A stretch of DNA of 12,888 nucleotides, from positions 1 through 12,888 of the forward strand of contig AQVQ01000033.1 of assembly GCA_000375685.1 (NCBI GenBank), given 5' to 3'. The position numbers and the translations under genes were made by a program. Below the pieces are notes generated by a model, which was not told where the DNA came from, made no database searches, and worked only from the letters and a program-made list of their open reading frames with translations. Shown here in pieces: positions 1 through 7,039 of this stretch (the stretch's first letter is position 1; the number at the start of each line of letters is the position of its first letter). Origin of the DNA: a crenarchaeote SCGC AAA261-N23. Lineage in GTDB: Archaea; Thermoproteota; Thermoprotei; Gearchaeales; Gearchaeaceae.

Positions 1-1
1 G

Positions 2-382
2 ACTATGAACAATTTATCTTTAATAAGAGATTATAATTTACCGATAATAATAGTAATTTTTGATAATAGAGCTCTAATGTTGGTTAAGCAATGGCAAATG
101 TTTATGTATTCTAAGAGGGTAATTGAAACGGAATTTACAGAACGGCCGGATTTTATCAAAATAGCTAACGCATACGATATAGAAGCCTATAAGCCAGACA
201 ATTATGAGGCAATTGAGATGCTAATTAGAAGGGCGATAAGAACTAATGAACCCGTATTAATTGATATTACGCTAGATAGAGAGAAAGATTATGTTCTTCC
301 ATGGGTTAAACCTGGAGATTGGCTAACTAATGTCTTGAAACCTAAGGGTATGGAAGAGATAGATTTGATATGGAAAGAATGA
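2..382 (+). CDS. ilvB: Acetolactate synthase large subunit, C-terminal part (5' partial)
   Basis: This is the C-terminal end of the thiamine-diphosphate (TPP) enzyme that condenses pyruvate into acetolactate (or 2-aceto-2-hydroxybutyrate), the first common step of valine, leucine and isoleucine synthesis. The frame is open to the left edge, so the gene starts outside; the ATG at position 5 is internal. The visible residues match the end of the TPP-binding domain: a stretch like 'NLPIIIVIFDN' followed by 'VKQWQ', then 'RPDFIKIANAYDI', 'EPVLIDITLD' and the C-terminal 'VLPWVKPGDWL', close to the family's 'VxPMVxPG' ending. The GDG part of the TPP motif lies upstream. The stop (TGA, 380-382) overlaps a possible ATG at 379, but no intact small subunit (ilvN) follows. 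Other TPP enzymes of the family, such as oxalyl-CoA decarboxylase or glyoxylate carboligase, are less likely given this C-terminus. Confidence 0.88.
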   Translation, partial: TMNNLSLIRDYNLPIIIVIFDNRALMLVKQWQMFMYSKRVIETEFTERPDFIKIANAYDIEAYKPDNYEAIEMLIRRAIRTNEPVLIDITLDREKDYVLPWVKPGDWLTNVLKPKGMEEIDLIWKE

Positions 383-660
383 TAGTTCTTAAAGCTACAA
401 TGGATATTGATACTGTTGCGAAAATAATTAATACACTGAGCTCCTCACTGCTCTAGAAAAGATATCAATCGAGCTTAGGAGAAGCTTGCTGATTTTTCCT
501 AAAAATTTTATAAAAATAATTATTCATGCGTGCTCTAAATAATGAGACTATCATTAATGTAATAATTTCTAATCAGTATAAATCGGATTGAATTCTTGAA
601 AAATTATTTGATATATTACTCAGGATTGAGATACCTCATAATAAAGATTGATTTCTTTTT
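379..660 (+). pseudogene. Possible decayed small gene downstream of ilvB
   Basis: An ATG at 379 overlaps the ilvB stop as ATGA, the spacing expected of a translationally coupled partner gene. It reads only 25 residues (starting MIVLKATMDIDTVAKI) before TAG at 454-456. A different frame then carries a gene-like stretch including 'ALEKISIELRRSL' (about 444-490). The original frame resumes from ATG 526 with 'NETIINVIISNQYKSD', TGA at 589-591, then 'ILEKLFDILLRIEI'. Such patchwork suggests a small gene of about 90 codons broken by two frame changes and stops. The ilvN regulatory subunit would be the expected neighbour, but I cannot match these residues to its ACT domain, so the identity is unknown. 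It could also be plain non-coding DNA. Confidence 0.3.
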
Positions 661-706
661 GTAAAACAATGTATTTCTTTTATTTTCAATTTACATTAAA
701 TATGCA
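383..706. other. 324-base gap between ilvB and the his operon
   Basis: No intact gene is visible here on either strand. The left part holds the possible gene remnant described separately. An AT-rich TATA-like element lies at about 505-516. The last 60 bases are T-rich and must hold the promoter of the his operon, but no single TATA box stands out at the expected 25-30 bases before the hisD ATG at 707. No ribosome binding site precedes that ATG, consistent with a leaderless transcript. I see no tRNA or inverted-repeat terminator in the gap. Confidence 0.5.
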
Positions 707-2659
707 ATGAAAATTAGAAAAATTGAGGATGTAACAAAAGAGGAATTGAATAACTTATTGAACAGAAAGTTTCGTGAAAATCCTGAAATTGAAAACAGAG
801 TAAGAAAAATAATTGAGGATGTAAGAACAAATGGAGATGAAGCTTTAGTAAGGATTACAAAAGAATTTGATAAATGCGATCTAAGTAAAACAGGTTTTTA
901 CGTTAGCGAATCAGAGTTCAATGAAGCTGAAATCAAGCTTAGTAATGAGATTAAAGAAGTGCTGGATTTATCTATCGAGAATGTAAGAAATTTTCATTTA
1001 GCGCAAGTTTCAACGGATATTTGGCTTCAATCTTTTAAACACGGAATTATAGCTGGAGAAAAAATAACGCCTATTGATTCTGTTGGACTATATGTTCCAA
1101 GAGGTAAAGGAACATTCCCTTCGGTAGCTATAATGCTCTGTGTTCCAGCAACTGTTGCTAAGGTTGAAAGAATAACAGTTGTTACCCCTCCTGATTCAAA
1201 CGGTAAGGTAGATCCTTCTGTACTTTATGTATGCAAAAAGCTTGGTATAAAAAGAGTCTTAAAACTTGGTGGTGCACAGGCTATTGCTGCGTTAGCTTTT
1301 GGAACTGAAAGTATTGAAAAAGTATCAAAAATATTAGGACCAGGAAGTCTCTATGTTACTTTGGCAAAGCAGTTATTATCAAAATACATAGATATAGGAA
1401 TAGTTGCAGGACCAAGTGAAGCAGTAGTAATTGCTGATGAGAACCAAGTTCCTAAGAATGTTGCTTTGGATTTGATGAATGAAGCTGAACATGGACCGGA
1501 TTCTATCTCATTGCTTTTAACCAATTCTTATGATCTTGCTTTAAAGGTAAAAGAAGAAGTAACGAATTATTTAGAAAAAATAGATGAGCCAAGAAAGATT
1601 TTCATAAAGGAAGTTTTGAATGGACTAGGTGGTGCGATTATCTTCAAAAAATTAGATGATGCAATTTCATTTTGCAATGATTTTGCTCCTGAACATTTAG
1701 TTCTAGATGTTAAAGACGCTTTCAGTTTTTTGCCTAAAATTAAAAATGCAGGTGAGATACTTATAGGTCCTAATACTCCAATTTCCGCTGCAAATTATAT
1801 AGCAGGTCCTAACTCTGTTTTGCCAACACTAGGATTTGCGAAAAGTATGTCAGCATTGAGTGTTAGGGATTTTCAGAAAAGGTCTTCCATAATTTTCCTT
1901 TCTTCAGAAGGACTAAGATATTACAAAGATTTCATTGAAAAATTTGCAAGAAGTGAGGGTTTTATTGCGCACGCTTTGTCCGCAACAGAAAGGGTTATCA
2001 TAGATGATTTAAAGCTTGATGAAGAAGGATTTAACATAATCAATTCGTCAGATAAGGGTGTTACCTTAATTAGAAAAACTCGGGAATCCCAAGTTATAGT
2101 TTCAATAAGCAAAGGAGAAAGGGATCCTGAACTAAAGAAGAAAATAAAGACGCCTTTGAATTTCCTTAATCACATGATCGAAACTATCGCATGGCGATCG
2201 GGTTTCAATATTGCAGTTGATGTTTCTTTAGAAGGAGGATACAATTTAATGCATGTAGTTTCGGAGGATGCAGGAATAGCTATTGGAAGGGCTTTCCTAA
2301 AACTTATTCAAGAAAACATTCCAAAAGGAATAAACGGTAGCGGATATAGTTTCGGAATTTTAGATGAAGCAGAAGCCAGCGTTTTCATAAGCTTTGAAGG
2401 ACGTCCTATGCTTAAGTTCAGAAATTTAGCTAATGAGAGGTTTGAAAAAGTAGAAGATATGCTTAGCAAAGATCTTGAAAACTTTTTGAGCGGTTTTTCA
2501 AATGGTGCTAAGTGCACATTACACGCAATAGTTATTGAAGGAACGGATCCTCACCACATATGGGAATCAGTTTTTAGAGCTTTAGGAGAGGCCATTAGAA
2601 TGTGTTTTGAAATAAACGAATACAGAAAAGGTACAACACCAGGAGTTAAGGGTATATAG
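707..2659 (+). CDS. hisDB: Fused histidinol dehydrogenase / imidazoleglycerol-phosphate dehydratase
   Basis: One uninterrupted frame of 650 codons joins two histidine enzymes. Residues 1 to about 430 are HisD, which oxidises histidinol to histidine with NAD: 'GGAQAIAALAFG', 'AGPSE', 'AEHGPDS', 'APEHL' (E329, H330) and 'SVLPT' are visible. Residues about 445-650 are HisB, which dehydrates imidazoleglycerol phosphate: 'NHM' (H489), 'SEDAGIAIG', 'FEGRP', 'TLH' (H606) and 'HHIWES' (H616, H617, E620). HisD numbering runs 0-3 ahead of the E. coli enzyme. On that basis zinc ligand Gln259 is Glu259, Asp360 is Asn363, and catalytic His367 is Ser370; H262 and H422 are kept. In HisB the family 'HHTVED' reads HVVSED (516-521), losing the second His. 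Operon context supports a histidine role, but activity of either half is uncertain. ATG 707 is the first start and fits the HisD N-terminus. Confidence 0.9.
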   Translation: MKIRKIEDVTKEELNNLLNRKFRENPEIENRVRKIIEDVRTNGDEALVRITKEFDKCDLSKTGFYVSESEFNEAEIKLSNEIKEVLDLSIENVRNFHLAQVSTDIWLQSFKHGIIAGEKITPIDSVGLYVPRGKGTFPSVAIMLCVPATVAKVERITVVTPPDSNGKVDPSVLYVCKKLGIKRVLKLGGAQAIAALAFGTESIEKVSKILGPGSLYVTLAKQLLSKYIDIGIVAGPSEAVVIADENQVPKNVALDLMNEAEHGPDSISLLLTNSYDLALKVKEEVTNYLEKIDEPRKIFIKEVLNGLGGAIIFKKLDDAISFCNDFAPEHLVLDVKDAFSFLPKIKNAGEILIGPNTPISAANYIAGPNSVLPTLGFAKSMSALSVRDFQKRSSIIFLSSEGLRYYKDFIEKFARSEGFIAHALSATERVIIDDLKLDEEGFNIINSSDKGVTLIRKTRESQVIVSISKGERDPELKKKIKTPLNFLNHMIETIAWRSGFNIAVDVSLEGGYNLMHVVSEDAGIAIGRAFLKLIQENIPKGINGSGYSFGILDEAEASVFISFEGRPMLKFRNLANERFEKVEDMLSKDLENFLSGFSNGAKCTLHAIVIEGTDPHHIWESVFRALGEAIRMCFEINEYRKGTTPGVKGI

Positions 2660-2796
2660 TAAAGTTTATATACTAAAAAAATTAACAGAAAAATTAACAT
2701 GGTAGGTGGTTTGATTCATATACAGTGTTAGTATACTAAAAACACAAAATATAGCAGCAAATCTGTTTGAGAAATTATTGAAAACTTTGTTGAAAA
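2660..2796 (+). promoter_or_regulatory. Gap inside the his operon with TATA-like box and 10-codon ORF
   Basis: This is the only real gap in an otherwise overlapping operon. A good archaeal TATA-like box (tttatatac, about 2665-2673) lies just after the hisDB stop. About 30 bases downstream is an ATG at 2699 that opens a 10-residue frame (MVGGLIHIQC, stop 2729-2731). A second ATACTAAAAA at 2733-2742 repeats the sequence just after the TATA box (2669-2678). A transcript from this box would carry roughly a 100-base leader before hisG. Function as an internal promoter is inferred; the mini-ORF may be chance. Confidence 0.4.
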
Positions 2797-3765
2797 ATGT
2801 ATAAACTAAAATTTGCTATACCTAAAGGATCCCTAGAAAAGGCAACTTTTGATTTCCTTGAGAGGGCAATGTTCGAAATATACGGTAAAGAAAGAAGTTA
2901 CAGGCCTACAACAAATGATCCAGATCTGGCTTTAAAAATACTTAGACCACAGGAAATTCCGATCTATGTTTCTGAAGGGTTGTACGATATAGGTATAACT
3001 GGAATAGATTGGGTTGAAGAAACAGAAGCGAATGTAAAAATTCTATTAAATCTTGAGTATGGTAGAGTTAATCTGGTAATTGCTGTACCAAAAACCTTAA
3101 ACGTTAATTCTACAGATGAGCTAATAAAACAATACTTTGATTCCAAGAAAGTTTTAAGGATATCTACCGAATATCCTAGATTGGTATCAAGGTATATTTC
3201 TTCGCTTGAAATTTATAAAAGGCTTTATGGAGAGATGAAGCCTACAATAGTAACTCCTTGGTGGAAAATAGGAGAAAATGATAAAGTTCAAATATATTTA
3301 TCGTTTGGTGCAACAGAAGCAAAACCCCCGGATGAAGCTGATGCAATTGCAGACATTTCAGAAACAGGTACAACTTTGGAGCAAAATAATCTAAAAGCTA
3401 TAGATGTTATAATAAAATCCAGTGCAATCTTAATTGCAAATATTCAATCGTTAAAGGATGAAGCAAAGAAAGAGAAAATTTACGATATAGTGGCGCAATT
3501 CAAAGGAGTAATAGAGAGCAAAAAGAAGTATCATATATTCGTAAATGTAAAAGAAGAAAACTTAGAAGAACTTTTAAGAACACTTCCTGCACTTAAATCT
3601 CCAACAATAAGTCCTCTTTCAAAGAAAGGCTGGTATGCTGTTAATACCGTAATTGAAAGAAGCGAATATTTAAAAATACTTCCTAGATTAAGAAAGCTTG
3701 CACAAGGATTGGTTCTCTATGAGCCCCAATTGGTAATGCCTTTAGAAGAAATACAAGATAAATGA
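2797..3765 (+). CDS. hisG: ATP phosphoribosyltransferase, long form
   Basis: HisG catalyses the first committed step of histidine synthesis: ATP + PRPP to phosphoribosyl-ATP + pyrophosphate, in the cytoplasm. The N-terminus 'KFAIPKGSLEK' and 'YDIGITGIDWVEE' are typical of the catalytic part. The PRPP-binding signature 'DAIADISETGTTL' lies at residues 182-194. At 322 residues it is the long form: residues about 235-315 form the ACT-like C-terminal domain that in relatives binds histidine for feedback inhibition, so no HisZ partner is expected. ATG 2797 gives the usual HisG N-terminus; no ribosome binding site is obvious. The stop overlaps the hisH start by four bases (ATGA). Confidence 0.95.
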   Translation: MYKLKFAIPKGSLEKATFDFLERAMFEIYGKERSYRPTTNDPDLALKILRPQEIPIYVSEGLYDIGITGIDWVEETEANVKILLNLEYGRVNLVIAVPKTLNVNSTDELIKQYFDSKKVLRISTEYPRLVSRYISSLEIYKRLYGEMKPTIVTPWWKIGENDKVQIYLSFGATEAKPPDEADAIADISETGTTLEQNNLKAIDVIIKSSAILIANIQSLKDEAKKEKIYDIVAQFKGVIESKKKYHIFVNVKEENLEELLRTLPALKSPTISPLSKKGWYAVNTVIERSEYLKILPRLRKLAQGLVLYEPQLVMPLEEIQDK

Positions 3766-4364
3766 TATTCGGGATCATTGACTATGGGGCAAGTAACATA
3801 TTCAGTTTGATTCATGCATTAAAAAGGTTAAACATTAATACAAAAATCATTGGAAATCCAAAGGAAATTGAAAGTCTTGATGCAGTGATTTTACCAGGTG
3901 TGGGAAATTTTACCTCAGCATCTCAAATTATGTTAAAATTTAAAGAGAATTTACTGAAAGCCTGCGAAAGCAACATACCAATATTTGGAATTTGTTTAGG
4001 TCTTCAGTTGTTTTTCGAAGAGAGTGAAGAAGGTTTTGGAAAAGGTCTAGCCTTTCTTGATGGGAAAGTTGTTAAATTCAAAGTTAATTTAAAGGTTCCG
4101 CATATGGGATGGAATTCAATAAAGAAAGTAAGATCAAGCACTCTACTTAAAGATTTGAATTCGGAAGCCTGGGCATATTTTGCTCATTCTTACTATCCTT
4201 TGCCAAAAAACGATGAAATTATAAAGGGGGTTACTGATTACGGCATAGAATTTCCTTCTGTTATAGAATTTAAGAACTTGTTTGGAACACAGTTTCATCC
4301 TGAGAAATCTGGAATAACAGGACAAAGAATTTTGAATAATTTTATTGAATATTTAAAGAAGTAA
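3762..4364 (+). CDS. hisH: Imidazole glycerol phosphate synthase, glutamine amidotransferase subunit
   Basis: HisH releases ammonia from glutamine and channels it to HisF, which uses it to make imidazole glycerol phosphate and AICAR. It is a class I glutamine amidotransferase: 'GVGNF' (oxyanion loop region), the nucleophile Cys in 'GICLGLQLFFE', then 'VPHMGWN', 'YFAHSYY', and the His-Glu pair in 'GTQFHPEKSG'. The catalytic triad is therefore present. Its length of 200 residues is normal. The ATG overlaps the hisG stop by four bases and the stop is directly followed by the hisA ATG, so translation is probably coupled. Its partner hisF lies two genes downstream. Confidence 0.96.
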   Translation: MIFGIIDYGASNIFSLIHALKRLNINTKIIGNPKEIESLDAVILPGVGNFTSASQIMLKFKENLLKACESNIPIFGICLGLQLFFEESEEGFGKGLAFLDGKVVKFKVNLKVPHMGWNSIKKVRSSTLLKDLNSEAWAYFAHSYYPLPKNDEIIKGVTDYGIEFPSVIEFKNLFGTQFHPEKSGITGQRILNNFIEYLKK

Positions 4365-5081
4365 ATGGAAATCTATGCCTCAATAGATCTGATAAAAGGT
4401 AAAGTTGTAAGATTGATAAAAGGTATGCCTGAGAATGCTATTTTTTACGGTGAATCTCCTTTGGAAACTGCTTTGAAATTACAAGATTACGGCATAGACG
4501 GTCTGCATATTGTTGACTTAGATGCGGCTCTTGGCGAAGGAAATAATCTAGAAGTGATTCATGAAATATCGAAGAATGTAAAGATTCCTATACAAGTTGC
4601 AGGAGGAATAAGGAGTATTGAAAAAGCAAAAGAAGTTCTAAAGTTTGCAAATAGAGTTGTTATTGGAACATTGCTTTATACCAAAGAAGTAGATTATAAT
4701 GAACTTTTGAAACTAGGAGAAAAGAGGATAGTTGTTGCAATAGATTATAAAAAGGGAAAGGTAAGCATTGAAGGATGGAAAAAAGAATTGGAATTAAACT
4801 TGAATGAAGCAATTTCAAAATTTTGGGATAAAGGCTTTAGACTTTTCATGTTAACTAACATCGTTTACGACGGTACCTTAGAAGGCCTTGATTTCACAGA
4901 ATTAACAAGTCTGAGTAAAGCTTATATAAGTAATATTTACCTTGCGGGAGGAACAAAAAGCTTAGAAGACCTAATAAAAGCAAAGAATTTTGGTTTTCGC
5001 GGAATCATAATAGGAAGAGCAATATATGAAGGGAAAATAAAAAAAGAAGATATATTCAGCTTCAAAAATGGGCTTAGCTAA
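4365..5081 (+). CDS. hisA: ProFAR isomerase
   Basis: HisA carries out the Amadori rearrangement of ProFAR to PRFAR, the substrate of HisF-HisH. It is a half-barrel-repeat TIM barrel of 238 residues, normal for the family. Visible elements are the catalytic Asp in 'SIDLIKGKVVRL' near residue 8, 'LHIVDLDAA', the phosphate-binding 'VAGGIRS', the second catalytic Asp in 'VVAIDYKKGKV' near residue 127, 'YDGTLEGLDF', and the second phosphate site 'LAGGTKSLEDL' with 'IIIGRAIYEG' at the end. There is no spacer after hisH, and the last 14 bases overlap hisF in another frame. It could in principle also serve as a dual HisA/TrpF enzyme, but nothing in the window argues for this. Confidence 0.95.
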   Translation: MEIYASIDLIKGKVVRLIKGMPENAIFYGESPLETALKLQDYGIDGLHIVDLDAALGEGNNLEVIHEISKNVKIPIQVAGGIRSIEKAKEVLKFANRVVIGTLLYTKEVDYNELLKLGEKRIVVAIDYKKGKVSIEGWKKELELNLNEAISKFWDKGFRLFMLTNIVYDGTLEGLDFTELTSLSKAYISNIYLAGGTKSLEDLIKAKNFGFRGIIIGRAIYEGKIKKEDIFSFKNGLS

Positions 5082-5838
5082 AAGAATTATTCCTTGTTTA
5101 GATGTAGATAAAGGCAGAGTAGTTAAGGGAAAAAGATTTGGCGACTTAAGAGATGTTGGCGATCCCGTAGAAATGGCTATTAAATATAGAGATGATGGAG
5201 CTGATGAGATTGTATTTTTAGATATCACTGCTACAATCGAAAAGAGGAAAACTTTAATTGAGGTGGTTGAAAAAGTAGCAAGCAAAATAGATATTCCATT
5301 TACAGTAGGAGGTGGTATAAGAAATGTTGAAGATGCTTTTCAATTGTTAAGAAGCGGTGCTGACAAAATATCAATAAATACTGCTGCCTTTGAAAATCCT
5401 GAAATAATCTCAACGCTTGCTGATAAGTTTGGAAGTCAATGCGTCGTGGTTGCAATAGATGCCAAAAGAACTTTTAATACAAGATCTGGCTATGAAGTTT
5501 TTACTCACTCAGGAAAGGTTGCTACAGAAACTGATGTTGTTGAATGGGCAAAGAAAGCAGAAGCTTTGGGATCAGGAGAATTACTATTAACTTCTATCGA
5601 TCGAGATGGAACTAGAATGGGATATGATCTCGATCTTCTTAAATTAGTAACATCCAGTGTAAAAATTCCAGTGATCGCAAGCGGAGGTGTTGGATCTTTG
5701 GATCACTTTTATCAGGCTTTTTATTTTGGCAATGCTGATGCAACTTTAGCTGCTTCTGTTTTTCATTATGGAGATTTTACGATAAAGCAAATTAAAGAAT
5801 TTTTATATTTGAAAGGAATTAAGGTGAGATTAGTATGA
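5068..5838 (+). CDS. hisF: Imidazole glycerol phosphate synthase, cyclase subunit
   Basis: HisF takes PRFAR and ammonia from HisH and yields imidazole glycerol phosphate plus AICAR. It is a TIM barrel of 256 residues, the usual length. Both catalytic aspartates are visible: one in 'PCLDVDKGRVVKG' (residue about 11) and one in 'VVAIDAKR' (about 130). The phosphate-binding loops 'VGGGIRNVED' and 'ASGGVGSLDHF' are intact, as are 'SINTAA' and 'TSIDRDGTRMGYD'. The start ATG lies inside the end of hisA (14-base overlap) and gives the standard N-terminus 'LAKRIIPCLDVD'. The stop overlaps the hisI start as ATGA. Confidence 0.97.
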   Translation: MGLAKRIIPCLDVDKGRVVKGKRFGDLRDVGDPVEMAIKYRDDGADEIVFLDITATIEKRKTLIEVVEKVASKIDIPFTVGGGIRNVEDAFQLLRSGADKISINTAAFENPEIISTLADKFGSQCVVVAIDAKRTFNTRSGYEVFTHSGKVATETDVVEWAKKAEALGSGELLLTSIDRDGTRMGYDLDLLKLVTSSVKIPVIASGGVGSLDHFYQAFYFGNADATLAASVFHYGDFTIKQIKEFLYLKGIKVRLV

Positions 5839-6179
5839 ATAGTTTTGAGCAGGTCGATATTAAAGAACTTAATTTCAGCAAAGGAAATGGGCTAATTCCT
5901 GTCGTTACGCAAGATTATGAAACTAAGGATATTCTAATGCTTGCTTATGTAAATAAAGAAGCATTGGAAAAAACCATCGAAACAGGTCTCGCGCATTATT
6001 GGAGCCGTTCAAGAGGAAAGATTTGGCTTAAGGGAGAAACATCAGGAAACTATCAGAAGATAATTGAGATAAGAGTGGATTGCGATAATGATTCAATTAT
6101 ATATATAGTTAAACCTTTAGGGCCCGCATGTCATACAGGAAACTTTTCTTGCTTTTATAGAAGACTAAAAAAAGAATAG
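5835..6179 (+). CDS. hisI: Phosphoribosyl-AMP cyclohydrolase
   Basis: HisI opens the adenine ring of phosphoribosyl-AMP to give ProFAR. The protein has 114 residues and contains only the cyclohydrolase domain; the HisE pyrophosphohydrolase domain fused to it in many bacteria is absent, and no separate hisE lies in this window. Hallmarks are 'MLAYVNKEAL', 'HYWSRSRGKIWLKGETSGN', the metal-binding 'DCDND' and the Cys pair of 'GPACHTGNFSCF'. The start overlaps the hisF stop by four bases. It is the last gene of the operon and faces a convergent gene fragment 30 bases away. Confidence 0.96.
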   Translation: MNSFEQVDIKELNFSKGNGLIPVVTQDYETKDILMLAYVNKEALEKTIETGLAHYWSRSRGKIWLKGETSGNYQKIIEIRVDCDNDSIIYIVKPLGPACHTGNFSCFYRRLKKE

Positions 6180-6200
6180 TATTCTTTTTGTTTAATAAGA
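6180..6200 (+). terminator. T-rich end of his operon
   Basis: The short space after the hisI stop contains a run of five Ts followed by more T-rich bases, the usual form of archaeal intrinsic termination. It lies between convergent genes. No hairpin is obvious. The call rests on base composition and position only. Confidence 0.35.
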
Positions 6201-6209
6201 ATTAAAAGA

Positions 6210-7039
6210 TCAAATAACAATCCTTATGGGTTTTCCTTCTTTTGAAGATTTGATTGCAGCATCGCAAATCATTAGAGCTTTTATCCCATCCTCTCCATTA
6301 GGTTTAGGTTCCTTATCTTCTAAAATAGAGCCAACGAAATTCTTCAATTCTAACTTCAAAGGTTCTTGATATTCTAAAAAGGGTTGGTAAATTCCTTTCT
6401 TGTTCTCAATGGTTATTTCTTGGGAAATATATTCGACGTTAATTAATCCCTCAGTTCCTGTAAGGATTAATCTTCTTACTTTTCTTGGGGTAAGCCAATT
6501 TGTTTCAACAAAAGCACTTCTTTTTTTACTAAATTTCATAATTATATTTGCATAGTCTTCGTAAACAAACTCTATGTTTCCTGCAATTGCATAAACTTCT
6601 TCAACATTATCTTCAAATAACATTAAGATTACATCGATATCATGAATTCCTAAATCCTTAATTACTCCAATATCTTTAATTCTTTCAGCTCTTCTACTAA
6701 CCCTTCTTGCATGTGCGAGGATTACCTCTCCGATTTTACCTTCTTTTACAAGTCTTCTTGCTTCAATTACGGCAGGATTAAATCTTTCTATGAAGCCTAC
6801 TGTTAAAAAAACATCTTTTTGCTTTGATTTTTCCACCAACAATTTGGCTTCTTCTACAGTATTTGTCATTGGCTTTTCAACCAAAACATGTTTTCCTTCT
6901 TCCATAGCTCTTAGTGCAATTGCTTTATGTGTTTCAGTTGGTGTACATATTGTAACAGCTTCAACTTCTTTTAATTTTAAAATTTTCTCATAAGAAGAGA
7001 ACCATTTTATACCATATTTCTCTCCAACTTCTCTTGCTG
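6210..7039 (-). pseudogene. Gfo/Idh/MocA oxidoreductase, 5'-truncated copy
   Basis: This is the C-terminal 275 or so residues of an NAD(P)-dependent sugar or inositol-type oxidoreductase, from 'REVGEKYGIKWF' to 'GKPIRIVI'. The family motif 'EKP' ('HVLVEKPMTNT') and the 'DLGIHDIDVI' catalytic region are present. The N-terminal 40 residues with the GxGxxG nucleotide-binding loop are missing. The open frame extends to an ATG at 7115, but those extra 26 residues (rich in Cys, Ser and Gly) come from the neighbouring ligase sequence read out of frame and are not part of the family. The missing start is seen intact at 12676-12793 on the other strand, and positions 6945-7039 match 12794-12888 perfectly as an inverted copy. 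UDP-GlcNAc 3-dehydrogenase is one possible role in archaea; the substrate cannot be told. Without the nucleotide loop this copy is unlikely to work. Confidence 0.82.
6945..7039 (-). repeat. Inverted repeat, left copy (at least 95 bases)
   Basis: These bases are the exact reverse complement of 12794-12888 (95 of 95 by reading; paired positions sum to 19833). Identity stops sharply at 7039/7040, where acyl-CoA ligase sequence begins. The other end cannot be judged because the right copy runs off the window; the repeat could extend to about 6210 or further. Confidence 0.95.

Noticed and set aside
1921..2517. Minus-strand open frames within hisDB
   Set aside because: They are antisense to strongly conserved HisD and HisB coding sequence and their translations resemble no family.
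2699..2731. MVGGLIHIQC as a histidine attenuator leader peptide
   Set aside because: It has only one His codon and I see no competing hairpins; attenuation of this type is not expected in archaea.
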